Both the position numbers and the translations under genes were made by a program. A stretch of 64,000 nt of DNA from Pontibacter actiniarum (GTDB lineage: Bacteria; Bacteroidota; Bacteroidia; Cytophagales; Hymenobacteraceae): positions 1,054,001 to 1,118,000 of the forward strand of contig NZ_CP021235.1 in NCBI RefSeq assembly GCF_003585765.1, read 5' to 3'. Numbering within the stretch: position 1 is the first letter of the stretch; every line of letters starts with the position of its first letter. Under the pieces are notes generated by a model. It was given only the letters and a program-made list of their open reading frames with translations, had not been told where the DNA came from and made no database searches. Positions 53,292-62,585 of the stretch are shown piece by piece.

Positions 53292-55745
53292 TTATTTGGC
53301 TTTTTTCTTCTGCCTGAACAGCACGGCCTTCTGCCACCTTTCCAGGTGAACGAATGTGTCCTGTAGCTTTGGGTTAGCGGTATGAATTGTGCCGGAGGCG
53401 TTCAGGTAAAGCTCTCGCTTTTTGCTTTTCCCCATCAGCTTGGCAAAAAAGGCCCTGGCTACTTCTCCAATGCCCAGGCTCACGGGTAGCTTCACCACGC
53501 TGTTGCCGAGCGGTATGTCATACGTGCGGTTAATGGTGCCACAGGCGTCCAGCAGGTTCTGGATGCATACGCTGTACGACAGGTTTTTCACCTCCAGGTC
53601 TTTTGTGTTGACATTCTGTATCTTTACAAGCGCATTGAACACCACACCCTTCGAAAAACTGAAGCCCCGCAGCTTTAGCTTCTGCAGCTTGGCAAACGGC
53701 ACTTTCGGCGTCGGTATTTGGAAGGTGTTGCTAAAGGTCACCCGCTGTCTCTCCAGCTCTTCGATCCGGTACACCAGCGTAATGCTCTCCACCAGGCGCA
53801 TGTTTTTCTGCTCCTGTAAGCGCTGCAACTGCTCTTGCCATAAACCATAGTTTACGGCCAGGGTTATCCAGGCAGACTGGGTACCATTAGCGGGCAGGGT
53901 CTTGGCTATACTTTCATGGCTAATGGCAAAGGTGTCGCTTTCGTGCACGAGCTGCACGGCAAGGCTGTCGATGTAGAAGTTCACCGGCAGCGGGTTCTTT
54001 ACGTTGATGTTAAGCCTTACCCAAGCCGTGTCATAAGCCATGGTGATATCGAGCGTGTCGATGCTGGTGATCTTCGGCAGCAGCTGCTGGCCTCCCATGC
54101 CCTTTGTTAAGTCCAGTTCTCCCTCAAATGCCAGGTTTAGCTTGGTGGGGCCAAGTATAGCGTTGCTGCTCAGGAGCATGGCGGTTGCCTGTAGCTGGTA
54201 GTGCCAGTCAGAGCTTCCCTTTAGCGCCTTCTGAATCAGCTGGTTCAGATCGTCCGCCGAGAGCCGGATCGGTACTTCCACCACACTGTCAGTTTCGCTT
54301 ATTTCGATCGGGGCTGCCGTGTGGCCTTGCAGGGTAATACCATCGCTCAGCTGTAGCTTGTAGTCTAGGTTCTTGATGCGCAGGTCAGGCAGGTTTGTAC
54401 TTTTAACCTTCAGCTTCAGGGCCAGGTAGGCTCCCTTGCTCGGGCTAAGCTCTCTTACTTCCAACCCGGCCACCTGCAGTCCCGCTTGCCCCGCCACCGG
54501 GACGTGCACCGTTCGCTGAAGTGTAATTTTCTCCCTTTGTGCACCCTTCAGGTTGTAGATCAGGTTCAAGCTTAATTCCAGGTCAATGCTCTTCTTCCCC
54601 TGTGCCCCCTGCATGAGTTGCTGATAGGCGCTTTCGTTTACCAGCAGGTCCAGGCGCAGCGACTGGTTTCCGTTTTTGGGTAGTACCTGCTCAAAATCCT
54701 GCGTTCCTCTGGCAATCACTTTTCCTTGGTGGCGGATATAGTAGGAGGCACTGTCGATGTAAAAGGGGATAGGCGCGGGGTTGTGCACCACCAGGTCTGC
54801 GTGTAGCCGGGTCTGCTCTTCGCCAGAGTCTATCTCCAGCCGCTTAACCTGCTTCACCGACGGCAGGTAGCTTTTGCCGGAGCCCATTTTGCCGGTATCA
54901 AACGTGCCGTTTTTTTCAATCGCCAGCTTAAAAGAGTCAAAAATGGGGTGCTGGCTCTCTATGTGGGCCTCCACGCGCGCCTCGTAGCTCCAGGAGTCAT
55001 CGCTGGAGAGCAGCTTTTCTATGAGGGCAACGGCATCAGCGGTTTTCAGCCTGACAGGAACGGTTAGCAGTTTGTTACCTCGCTGCAGGTGGAAAGTGGT
55101 GTCTACGTTACCTGAAATCGTAAGCGAATCGCTAAAGCGAATGTCATACTGAAAGTTGTCAATGGTAAGGCCCGGCAGGTCTCGGTTTGTCGCGTCGATT
55201 TTGAGTAGGAAAGAATAGCCCGAGTCTGCGCTGAAGCTGCGGACCTCCACGTTTTGCAGTTCCAGGGCCGGGGCTTTGGCTACAGGTACCGTTAAGTTGC
55301 GGTTCAGGGTGATGCTTTTGGCACTGAGCAGGGGCAGGTCGAAGAAAACATCCATGGCAACGCCCAGGCGAAGGCTGTCTTTATCCTGCTGCTCCTGCAG
55401 GTGCTTTCTGTACCTTTCGAACTGGAGCAGCAGCTTAAAGTCCAACACTTTGTCGCCAAGAGGTGGCAGAGTGCTGGTAGAGGTCATCTGGCCCCAACCC
55501 AGTGTGTCGCCCTCATCCGTAATCGTATAGTGCACGCTGTCTATGGCAATGGAGAGAGGGATCCTGTTCTGCACCTGCACCCCTGCGTTCACAAGGGCGG
55601 TGTCTGTAACTAAATCCAGCTTAAGGTACTCTATGCCCTCTACTTTGGGGTAATACTTTTTCTTGAGGATGTAGTAAAGCGCCCCGCCTACGAGCAGGAC
55701 GAACAGCAGGGATAACGTAAGCCACTTGGTTTTCTTATGAGACAT
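53292..55745 (-). CDS. LEA14/WHy-type multi-repeat membrane-anchored protein
   Basis: An 817-residue protein with one N-terminal membrane anchor (about 8-27). Six beta-rich, LEA14/WHy-like domains of about 130 residues follow. They alternate between two types: type A carries (N)P(I/L)P(F/I)xxYIDS (for example NPAPIPFYIDS and NPLPVNFYIDS), and type B carries VRxFSxxxGYxFxLK...TNLPxLxIxNxxYxxxxSD. The protein is thus three tandem A-B units of roughly 270 residues. It ends in a basic FRQKKKAK tail. LEA14-like domains are linked to desiccation tolerance in plants and to envelope proteins in bacteria; no enzyme motif is seen. Start ATG 55745. Confidence 0.8.
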   Translation of the reverse strand: MSHKKTKWLTLSLLFVLLVGGALYYILKKKYYPKVEGIEYLKLDLVTDTALVNAGVQVQNRIPLSIAIDSVHYTITDEGDTLGWGQMTSTSTLPPLGDKVLDFKLLLQFERYRKHLQEQQDKDSLRLGVAMDVFFDLPLLSAKSITLNRNLTVPVAKAPALELQNVEVRSFSADSGYSFLLKIDATNRDLPGLTIDNFQYDIRFSDSLTISGNVDTTFHLQRGNKLLTVPVRLKTADAVALIEKLLSSDDSWSYEARVEAHIESQHPIFDSFKLAIEKNGTFDTGKMGSGKSYLPSVKQVKRLEIDSGEEQTRLHADLVVHNPAPIPFYIDSASYYIRHQGKVIARGTQDFEQVLPKNGNQSLRLDLLVNESAYQQLMQGAQGKKSIDLELSLNLIYNLKGAQREKITLQRTVHVPVAGQAGLQVAGLEVRELSPSKGAYLALKLKVKSTNLPDLRIKNLDYKLQLSDGITLQGHTAAPIEISETDSVVEVPIRLSADDLNQLIQKALKGSSDWHYQLQATAMLLSSNAILGPTKLNLAFEGELDLTKGMGGQQLLPKITSIDTLDITMAYDTAWVRLNINVKNPLPVNFYIDSLAVQLVHESDTFAISHESIAKTLPANGTQSAWITLAVNYGLWQEQLQRLQEQKNMRLVESITLVYRIEELERQRVTFSNTFQIPTPKVPFAKLQKLKLRGFSFSKGVVFNALVKIQNVNTKDLEVKNLSYSVCIQNLLDACGTINRTYDIPLGNSVVKLPVSLGIGEVARAFFAKLMGKSKKRELYLNASGTIHTANPKLQDTFVHLERWQKAVLFRQKKKAK

Positions 55746-55799
55746 TTGCTTTCCAGTTCTTCTTGCAGCCTGTTTGGTGTTTAGAAGGATGCGTCGTTT

Positions 55800-56294
55800 T
55801 TAGCGCTGCTTCACCTTCTGCCGGACCAGGTCCATTATGGTACTGTCTAACCTTGCCTGGAGTTGCTGGAGTGCCGCTGGCCCTCCCTGCTGGTGCTTTA
55901 CGCGCTTTACCTCTCGGCCTTGCTCATAAAACGTGATGTAAGTAGCGGGGAGGTCGGTGTAGGGAGAGCTGTAGCTGTTTTCCCAGGTGGTGTAGTCTGT
56001 GCTTCGGATAAGAGCCTGTAGCTCCTTTAGCTCTTTCTTTGGCAGGCAAAGCTGTAGCGTGTCCTGGACGGGCACATGCCGGAGCCCTTCGTATCGGACG
56101 CTGCCATCGGTGTAAAAGGTGGCGTTGTAAGAGGGGCAGGTGCCGTAGCAGGGTGTCTTCTGGAAGAGCAGCAGGGGCTCCGGCGGTTCCTGGCTCTGGC
56201 TGTTGCAGGAAGCGCTCCCGGCGCAGCCGGCCAGGAGCAAAACGCTGAGGCAGGTGAGCTGTAGCAGCATGAGTTTCTTTAGGAGGATCAGCAT
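55800..56294 (-). CDS. DUF6438 domain lipoprotein
   Basis: A 164-residue lipoprotein. A hydrophobic signal with lipobox LLAGC (Cys near 24) is followed by the DUF6438 motif TPCYGTCPSYNATFYTDGSVRYEG. The two cysteines of CYGTC probably form a disulfide or metal site. The C-terminal half includes YTDLPATYITFYEQGREVKRV. The function is unknown. Its start lies 6 bases after the stop of the next lipoprotein gene, so the two form a pair. Start ATG 56294. Confidence 0.88.
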   Translation of the reverse strand: MLILLKKLMLLQLTCLSVLLLAGCAGSASCNSQSQEPPEPLLLFQKTPCYGTCPSYNATFYTDGSVRYEGLRHVPVQDTLQLCLPKKELKELQALIRSTDYTTWENSYSSPYTDLPATYITFYEQGREVKRVKHQQGGPAALQQLQARLDSTIMDLVRQKVKQR

Positions 56295-56300
56295 CGGCGA

Positions 56301-56903
56301 CTAATTAGGCGTTTGCTCCAGCTTGCGGAATCTTCCGTTCTCGAAGACGTAGGCCTCCGGGGCGCAGCCGTTGCACTGGCTGTAGTCCACCGTGGAGTCT
56401 GGCGGGTTTACAATGAGCAGGCGGCTGTCTTCGCTATACCTGGCACCCATGCTGCTTTGCACCTTGTCGAGCACCTTTCCTGTTTCGCGGTCCACTACCA
56501 CGTGCTGCTGGCAGCCGGTGCCGCAGCCAACTGTCACCAGGGTATACTTTGCGGCAAAGTTTACGCCTTCTGCCATGCCTTCGCGCAACATGGTGCGGTA
56601 GGTGCGGGCATCGGAGTGGCTGCTTTCGTCGAGCGGGGCGAGCTTGCCGCGGTACATGCTGCCGGCGCTGTAGTTGCCGCTGTTCAAGTACTGCTCCGTT
56701 GTGATGCGGTAGCGGTCGTAGAGCTTTGTGCCGGCCGTGTCGCTGTACGGCACAGTGAGGGTGTCTTCCGCCAACTCCTCTGCCAGCTCCGGGTGGGTGC
56801 TGGCCAGGCCGCCTTCATGGTTTGCCTTCTCCTGGCAGCCGACCAGGGCCAGGGGGAGCAGCAGGAGGTAAGGGGCTAGGTGTTTTTTGATCTCTTTGTG
56901 CAT
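56301..56903 (-). CDS. Small cysteine-motif lipoprotein, function unknown
   Basis: A lipoprotein of 200 residues. A basic start (MHKEIKKH) is followed by a hydrophobic stretch and the lipobox ALVGC. The mature part has NFAAKYTLVTVGCGTGCQQHVVVD and a second Cys pair in SQCNGCAPEAY. Proteins with the NFAAxY...GCGTGC motif are widespread but uncharacterised. A GTG at 56924 is in frame upstream, but ATG 56903 gives the clean signal peptide. It is paired with the DUF6438 lipoprotein gene and lies downstream of the yidC terminator. Confidence 0.82.
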   Translation of the reverse strand: MHKEIKKHLAPYLLLLPLALVGCQEKANHEGGLASTHPELAEELAEDTLTVPYSDTAGTKLYDRYRITTEQYLNSGNYSAGSMYRGKLAPLDESSHSDARTYRTMLREGMAEGVNFAAKYTLVTVGCGTGCQQHVVVDRETGKVLDKVQSSMGARYSEDSRLLIVNPPDSTVDYSQCNGCAPEAYVFENGRFRKLEQTPN

Positions 56904-56941
56904 ATGTAGTGCATACGTTGGCACGGGCCGTATAGCTACAA

Positions 56942-56973
56942 AAAAAGCCTTTCCGGGTTCGGAAAGGCTTTTT
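56942..56973 (-). terminator. Terminator of the pyrG-yidC unit
   Basis: A perfect 13-base stem (AAAAAGCCTTTCC) with a 6-base loop lies just beyond the yidC stop, with T-rich arms on both strands. Confidence 0.9.
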
Positions 56974-56993
56974 CTAAGGTTCAGGATGAATGC

Positions 56994-58823
56994 TTATTTC
57001 TTGGCTTTGCGCTTTTGCTGCTCTTGCTCAGCCGCTTGGCGCATCGCTTCCTGCATACGCTCGGTAAACGACGGGCCGCCTTTTTTCTTCTTCTCCTTAA
57101 TCTTGTGCTTGTTATCCTCTAGTCGGGCACGTACTTTCTTCTCGTCCACAAACTTACGGATGGCCGCCTGCTGGCCGAAAGTAACGATGTTAGAAACGAA
57201 GTAGTAGAAGCTAAGGCCGGCAGGGAAGGAGTTCAGTACGAACATGAAGATCACTGGCATTAAGTAGCTGTAGAACTTCATCGGGCCCTGCATCGAAGAG
57301 TTTATCTGGTTGTTAGACCAGGTGTAGAGTATCGTAGATGCCGTCATCAGCAAGGTAAACATACTTACGTGGTCACCATAGAAAGGAATGGTGAACGGCA
57401 GTTTGGCAAACACATCGTACGTAGAGAGGTCCTGAGCCCACAGGAAAGGCTCCTGGCGCAGCTCAATGGAGTTCGGGAAGAAGTTGAACATCGCAAACAG
57501 GATCGGCATCTGCAGCAGCATTGGTAAACAGCCGCTGAGCGGGCTCACACCCATTTCCTGGTAGAGCTTCATGGTCTCCATCTGCGTTTTCTGCATGTCA
57601 CCGTCGTTGCGCTCCTTGATGGCGTCAATCTCAGGCTTCAGCACTTTCATCTTCGCCATGGATACATACGATTTGTAGGTAAGCGGGAAGAGGATCGTTT
57701 TGATGTAAAGCACCAGCAGCAGGATGATGATACCGTAGTTGGTGATGTAGTTCTCCAGAAAATCGAACGCAGGGATGATGAGCCACTTGTTTACATAGGA
57801 GAAGATACCCCAGCCCAGGTACAGGTTATCGTCAAACTCGTTGCCGATCTGCGTCAGGATGTTGTAGTCGTTCGGGCCGAAGTAGAACATGAACTCGCCT
57901 TTGCCGCTGAGCACATCCGCTGTAGGGATATACATTTCAGAGGCAAGCGTTTTCACTACCGAAGAGTCGGCAAGGTCTACGTCTGCCACCAGTTTGGCAC
58001 CGGCAAACTCGCCGCCGGCAATAATACCGGCTGTAAAGAAGTTCTGCTTGTTTGCCACCCACTTCACCGGCTGCTCTACAAGGGCCTCTTCTTTGTCTTC
58101 GGCGATGGAAAGGCTTTCAAACTCTTCCTCTGCTGTAAAGTAGTTAATGGTAGACTTAGCTCGGTTTTGCTTCAGGTCGCGCTCCAGCTGCTTCAGGCGG
58201 TCTGTCCAGCTGAAAGTGATGGTGTTGCCGGCGATCTGCTGCTCCAGTCCTTCGAAGTCCAGCTTGTAGCCCATCAGGAAGTTCTCATCATAGAGGGTGT
58301 ACACCTGCTCTATGTACTGGCCATTGCCCAGGTCCGCGCGGAAAGCGATGGTCTTGCCTGTCTTGCCGTTCTCAGCCACTTCCTTCACCTCAGATACGTT
58401 GAAGTATAAGTCGGACAGCTGTACTCTTTTGCCTTGCTTTGTCTGGAAGGTGATGTTGGTCTCGCTGCTTTCGCTGTCGAACAGTGTCAGCGGCTCGCCC
58501 TGGTAGGTTTTGTAGTTCTTCAGCACTACTTCCTCTACCTGGCCACCTTTGCTGTTAAAGGTTACCACCATGTTCTGGTTTTCGACCGTGGTGGTGCTGG
58601 CCTCGCCTGTTGCGGCAGCGCCAAAAGCACCCAGAGCTGCTGCTCTGCGAGCCTGCGACAGCGAGTCTTCTTCAGCAACTGCAACCGTCTGCACTTGCTC
58701 TACCTTGGCTGTTTCCTGAATTGCTTTCTGCTTAACGGGCTCCTCCGGGCTTGTAAAAAAGAAGGAGTAAGCCAGCAGCAGTACGGCAATCAGTCCAAAG
58801 CCAATCGCTTGATTTCTATCCAT
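56994..58823 (-). CDS. yidC: Membrane protein insertase YidC
   Basis: Inserts and folds inner-membrane proteins with or without Sec; 609 residues. The N-terminal membrane anchor is at about 6-23, the large periplasmic domain at about 75-350, and the conserved insertase core lies C-terminal of it (INYGIIILLLVLYIKTILFPLTYKSY, SPLSGCLPMLLQMPILFAMFNF, and two later membrane helices). A basic tail (RARLEDNKHKIKEKKKKGG...) aids ribosome contact. It lies 31 bases downstream of pyrG with no promoter or terminator between, so it is in the same operon. Start ATG 58823. Confidence 0.97.
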   Translation of the reverse strand: MDRNQAIGFGLIAVLLLAYSFFFTSPEEPVKQKAIQETAKVEQVQTVAVAEEDSLSQARRAAALGAFGAAATGEASTTTVENQNMVVTFNSKGGQVEEVVLKNYKTYQGEPLTLFDSESSETNITFQTKQGKRVQLSDLYFNVSEVKEVAENGKTGKTIAFRADLGNGQYIEQVYTLYDENFLMGYKLDFEGLEQQIAGNTITFSWTDRLKQLERDLKQNRAKSTINYFTAEEEFESLSIAEDKEEALVEQPVKWVANKQNFFTAGIIAGGEFAGAKLVADVDLADSSVVKTLASEMYIPTADVLSGKGEFMFYFGPNDYNILTQIGNEFDDNLYLGWGIFSYVNKWLIIPAFDFLENYITNYGIIILLLVLYIKTILFPLTYKSYVSMAKMKVLKPEIDAIKERNDGDMQKTQMETMKLYQEMGVSPLSGCLPMLLQMPILFAMFNFFPNSIELRQEPFLWAQDLSTYDVFAKLPFTIPFYGDHVSMFTLLMTASTILYTWSNNQINSSMQGPMKFYSYLMPVIFMFVLNSFPAGLSFYYFVSNIVTFGQQAAIRKFVDEKKVRARLEDNKHKIKEKKKKGGPSFTERMQEAMRQAAEQEQQKRKAKK

Positions 58824-58854
58824 TTACTGTTTCTTGAATTGTGGTGTATTGTGC

Positions 58855-60468
58855 TTATTTAGATTTAGCATAATTAATAGCCGCTTTCACAAACTTTACG
58901 AACAGCGGGTGTGGGTTCAGCACAGTGCTTTTCAGCTCCGGGTGGTACTGCGCAGCCACAAACCACGGGTGGTTCTGCAGTTCGATTACCTCTACCAGTC
59001 CGGTGTCCGGGTTAATGCCGGTGGCATGCATGCCCGCCTCTTCAAACGCCTGTAAGTACTTGTTGTTGAACTCGTAGCGGTGCCTGTGGCGTTCCGAAAT
59101 CTTTGACTTCCCGTAAATAGAATAAGCCTTTGAGCCTCTTTTTAGTTCACAAGTATAGGCACCTAATCGCATAGTTCCGCCCATCTGCGTGATTTGTTTT
59201 TGATCTTCCATCATGTCGATCACCGGGTGTGGCGTTTCCGGGTCCATCTCGGTAGAGGCCGCGCCTTGCAGCCCCAGCACGTTGCGGGCAAACTCCACGG
59301 CGGCACACTGCATGCCCAGGCAGATACCCATGAACGGGATGTTGTTTTCGCGCACGAAGCGGATTGCCTCCAGCTTGCCTTTGAAACCGCGCTCTCCAAA
59401 ACCTGGCGCCACCAGTACGCCGTCCATACTTTGCAGCAGGCCGGCCACGTTCTCGTCTGTGATGTTCTCAGACTGGAACCACTTGATGTTTACTTTGCAC
59501 TCGTTGGCCGAGCCAGCATGCACAAAAGACTCGATGATGGATTTGTAGGCATCCGGAAGCTCCACATACTTACCCACCAGGGCGATGTTAACCTCAGAGG
59601 TCGGGTTTTTCAGGCGGCCCAGGAACTCTTTCCAGGTATCCAGGTTGGGATCTGCCTTATGCATCAGCTTCAGCTTGGTGATCACCCGCTCGTCCAGCTT
59701 CTCCTTGCGCATCAGCAGCGGCACGTCATAGATCGTCTCCGCATCAATAGACTCAATCACTGAGTTCTGCTTCACGTTACAGAAAAGCGCGATCTTCTTG
59801 CGCAAATCTGCCGGAATAGGGTGCTCTGAGCGGCAAACCAGGATGTCTGGCTGTACACCGGCCTCAGAAAGGTCGCGTACCGAGTGCTGTGTCGGCTTTG
59901 TCTTCAGCTCTCCGGCAGCTTTCAGGTACGGCAGCAGTGTCAGGTGAATAACGCAGGTTTCGTTCACGCCCAGTTCCCAGCGCAGCTGGCGCACGGCCTC
60001 AATAAACGGCAGCGACTCAATATCGCCCACGCAGCCGCCAATCTCAGTAATGACAATGTCAAACTCCCCGCTTTCGCCCAGGAGCAGCATGCGGCGCTTT
60101 ATCTCGTCGGTGATGTGCGGTACAACCTGCACCGTTTTGCCCAGGTAGGCCCCCTCACGCTCCTGCATGATCACATTGTAATAAATGCGACCGGTCGTTA
60201 CGTTGTTCGCCTGCGAGGTTGCCACGTTCAGGAAGCGCTCATAGTGGCCCAGGTCCAGGTCGGTTTCGGCGCCATCTTCGGTTACATAGCACTCGCCGTG
60301 CTCGTACGGGTTTAGCGTGCCCGGGTCGATGTTGATGTAGGGGTCAAATTTTTGGATGGTTACAGAGTAGCCTCTTGCCTGAAGCAGTTTAGCAAGAGAT
60401 GCGGAAATGATGCCTTTTCCGAGAGAAGATGTTACGCCACCTGTAACAAAGATATATTTCGTAGCCAT
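58855..60468 (-). CDS. pyrG: CTP synthase
   Basis: Converts UTP to CTP using ATP and glutamine; 537 residues. The N-terminal synthetase domain has [18 protein letters not shown] and [12 protein letters not shown]. The C-terminal class I glutamine amidotransferase domain has [14 protein letters not shown], with the nucleophilic cysteine, and a later HPEL. Start ATG 60468. A minus-strand TACCTTTG -7 box at 60494-60501, with TTG 23 bases upstream, lies close to the ATG. It is followed by yidC in an apparent operon. Confidence 0.98.
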   Translation of the reverse strand: MATKYIFVTGGVTSSLGKGIISASLAKLLQARGYSVTIQKFDPYINIDPGTLNPYEHGECYVTEDGAETDLDLGHYERFLNVATSQANNVTTGRIYYNVIMQEREGAYLGKTVQVVPHITDEIKRRMLLLGESGEFDIVITEIGGCVGDIESLPFIEAVRQLRWELGVNETCVIHLTLLPYLKAAGELKTKPTQHSVRDLSEAGVQPDILVCRSEHPIPADLRKKIALFCNVKQNSVIESIDAETIYDVPLLMRKEKLDERVITKLKLMHKADPNLDTWKEFLGRLKNPTSEVNIALVGKYVELPDAYKSIIESFVHAGSANECKVNIKWFQSENITDENVAGLLQSMDGVLVAPGFGERGFKGKLEAIRFVRENNIPFMGICLGMQCAAVEFARNVLGLQGAASTEMDPETPHPVIDMMEDQKQITQMGGTMRLGAYTCELKRGSKAYSIYGKSKISERHRHRYEFNNKYLQAFEEAGMHATGINPDTGLVEVIELQNHPWFVAAQYHPELKSTVLNPHPLFVKFVKAAINYAKSK

Positions 60469-60766
60469 AAGTTAGGTTAAACTTTATGGGCTACAAAGGT
60501 ACTGGATTTATTTGATTAACCTGACAATTCTGGAACAGATGTGGTGACGTCATAGAGATATCTTTCTTAAAATTCAAGCCGTTCTGCGGGAAAAGGCAGG
60601 CGAAAAGTAGAATATATCGTCCTGGAGGTATGTTCTGCCACCCGCCAATCTGGCACAGTCCGGCGCTTTGGCTTTTTGTTTGCTTTAGCCGTAGCTTTAC
60701 AAGTGGCGGCCCTATGCTAAAAAGGGCCTGCTGCTTATGTGCAACATCATAAACGAAACGGACAAG
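60469..60766. other. 298-base divergent region between pyrG and hslV
   Basis: It contains the pyrG promoter candidate. No exact -7 match for hslV was found and no gene is seen. Confidence 0.45.
60494..60527 (-). promoter_or_regulatory. Candidate promoter of pyrG-yidC
   Basis: On the minus strand TACCTTTG (60501 to 60494) is an exact -7 match, with TTG (60527 to 60525) and a 23-base spacer. It predicts a short leader of roughly 20 bases. Confidence 0.5.
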
Positions 60767-61309
60767 ATGACGAAAATACGGTCAACCACGGTGTGTGGCA
60801 TTTACCACAACGGAGAAGTGGCGCTGGGCGCAGACGGGCAGGCAACCATGGACAAGCACATTGCCAAGAGCAACGTGAAGAAGATCCGCAAGCTGCTGGA
60901 CGGTAAGATTGTAACAGGCTTTGCCGGCTCTACTGCCGATGCCTTTACCTTGCTGGAGCGCTTTGAGGAAAAGCTGAATGCCTACCAGAGCAACATGAAG
61001 CGCGCGGCCATTGAGCTGGCTAAGGACTGGCGCAAAGACCAGTACCTGCGGAAGCTGGAAGCCATGATGGTGGTGGCTAACAAAGAGGAGCTGCTGATTA
61101 TCTCCGGCACCGGCGACGTGCTGGAACCAGACAACCAGATTGCTGCCATCGGCTCAGGGAGTATGTATGCGCATGCTGCCGCTTTGGCATTAAAGAAGCA
61201 CGCCCCACACCTTTCGGCAGAGGAAATGGTGCGCGAGGCGCTTACAATCGCCGCCGACATCTGTATCTATACAAACCACAACCTGATTATCGAAAAGCCC
61301 GCTAAGTAG
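60767..61309 (+). CDS. hslV: ATP-dependent protease subunit HslV
   Basis: Proteasome-like threonine peptidase of 180 residues that forms the double hexameric core of HslUV. The catalytic Thr is exposed by removing a short propeptide; the TTVCGIYHNG alignment to other HslV proteins makes it Thr7. VALGADGQATM, GFAGSTADAFTLLERFEEKL and AIGSGSMYAHAAA are family motifs. The frame is open from 60737, but ATG 60767 (MTKIRSTT) is preferred. The ATPase hslU, usually adjacent in other phyla, is not next to it here. Confidence 0.95.
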   Translation: MTKIRSTTVCGIYHNGEVALGADGQATMDKHIAKSNVKKIRKLLDGKIVTGFAGSTADAFTLLERFEEKLNAYQSNMKRAAIELAKDWRKDQYLRKLEAMMVVANKEELLIISGTGDVLEPDNQIAAIGSGSMYAHAAALALKKHAPHLSAEEMVREALTIAADICIYTNHNLIIEKPAK

Positions 61310-61328
61310 GGTTTTACAGCCACTCGTT

Positions 61329-61373
61329 TAAAGTATAAAAAGATGCAGCACGCCTGAATCTTTTTATACTTTA
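61329..61373. terminator. Terminator of hslV built on inverted AAAGTATAAA
   Basis: A perfect 16-base inverted repeat (61329-61344 with 61358-61373) and a 13-base loop. Each arm holds AAAGTATAAAAAGAT, with the over-represented AAGTATA. Confidence 0.75.
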
Positions 61374-61533
61374 GGTGTTATCCATCTGAAACTGGAAGCT
61401 AAAATTCCACCCGCATACGTCTGGTGTACGAACAGCTGCTGTTTATATGCCGTAAGGTATAAATCAGTAAATTTTAATAAATTGCCAAGCCAAACTGCCA
61501 GACGGGGCAGTGACTGGGACAAACAAATCAACT

Positions 61534-62505
61534 ATGCAGGTAACAGATTTTTTAAAGAAACACTACAAGCATTTTAACGCAGCCTCTCTGATTGATGCTG
61601 CGGAAGGGTATAAAACGCACCTGAACAACGGTGGTAAGATGCTCGTGACGCTGGCTGGCGCCATGTCTACGGCTGAACTGGGCATCATTCTGGCTGAGAT
61701 GATCCGCCAGGACAAGGTACACGCCATTTCTTGTACAGGGGCTAACCTGGAAGAGGATATCTTCAACCTGGTGGCGCATGATTTCTATGAGCGCGTGCCG
61801 CATTACCGCGAGCTTTCTGCCGCTGATGAGGAAGAACTGCTGAGCCGCCACCTGAACCGTGTAACAGACACTTGTATTCCGGAAGAGGAAGCCATGCGCC
61901 GCTTGGAGCATGTGGTGCTGAAGTACTGGGAAAAAGCGGACAAAGCAGGGGAATCATACTTCCCGCATGAGTTTTTCTACCAGATGCTGTTGTCAGGTGA
62001 CCTGGAGCAGTATTACCAGATCGACCCGAAGAACAGCTGGATGCTGGAGGCTGCCAAAAAGAACCTGCCAATCATCTGCCCGGGCTGGGAAGACTCTACG
62101 CTAGGTAACATTTATGCTGGCCACGTGATCAGCGGTGACATCAAGAATGTGCATACCATGAAAACCGGTATCCAGTACATGATGGAGCTGGCCGAGTGGT
62201 ACACGCAAACTGCCAAAGAAGAGTCTACTATCGGCTTCTTCCAGGTTGGCGGTGGTATTGCCGGTGACTTCCCAATCTGCGTGGTGCCGATGCTGCACCA
62301 GGATCTTCAGCGCGAAGGGGTGCCGCTTTGGGGCTATTTTGCACAGATCTCTGACTCAACTACCAGCTACGGTTCTTACTCCGGTGCAGTGCCAAATGAG
62401 AAAATCACGTGGGGTAAACTAGGGAAAGATACGCCGAAGTACATGATCGAGTCGGATGCTACCATTGTGGCACCGCTTGTTTTCGCGATTGTGCTGGATA
62501 TGTAA
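61534..62505 (+). CDS. Deoxyhypusine-synthase-like enzyme
   Basis: A 323-residue homologue of deoxyhypusine synthase. It has MLVTLAGAMSTAELG, CTGANLEEDIFNLVAH and, at the C-terminus, TWGKLGKD, where Lys295 corresponds to the catalytic lysine that forms the enzyme-imine with the aminobutyl group. The NAD-binding SGAVPNEKITW region is also retained. Eukaryotic and archaeal enzymes modify eIF5A/aIF5A, which bacteria lack, so the bacterial relatives probably act in polyamine chemistry (for example homospermidine) or on another protein. The frame opens at GTG 61510; ATG 61534 is chosen. Confidence 0.9.
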   Translation: MQVTDFLKKHYKHFNAASLIDAAEGYKTHLNNGGKMLVTLAGAMSTAELGIILAEMIRQDKVHAISCTGANLEEDIFNLVAHDFYERVPHYRELSAADEEELLSRHLNRVTDTCIPEEEAMRRLEHVVLKYWEKADKAGESYFPHEFFYQMLLSGDLEQYYQIDPKNSWMLEAAKKNLPIICPGWEDSTLGNIYAGHVISGDIKNVHTMKTGIQYMMELAEWYTQTAKEESTIGFFQVGGGIAGDFPICVVPMLHQDLQREGVPLWGYFAQISDSTTSYGSYSGAVPNEKITWGKLGKDTPKYMIESDATIVAPLVFAIVLDM

Positions 62506-62535
62506 GTATCATTCTCCTTAGGGAGCCAAGCATAC

Positions 62536-62565
62536 AAAAGGGCTGCAGAATATTGCAGCCCTTTT
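62536..62565. terminator. Bidirectional terminator between the deoxyhypusine-synthase-like gene and catalase
   Basis: A perfect 12-base stem (AAAAGGGCTGCA) with a 6-base loop between convergent genes, with T-rich flanks. Confidence 0.88.
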
Positions 62566-62585
62566 CTTTTGATTTCACTTAAGCG

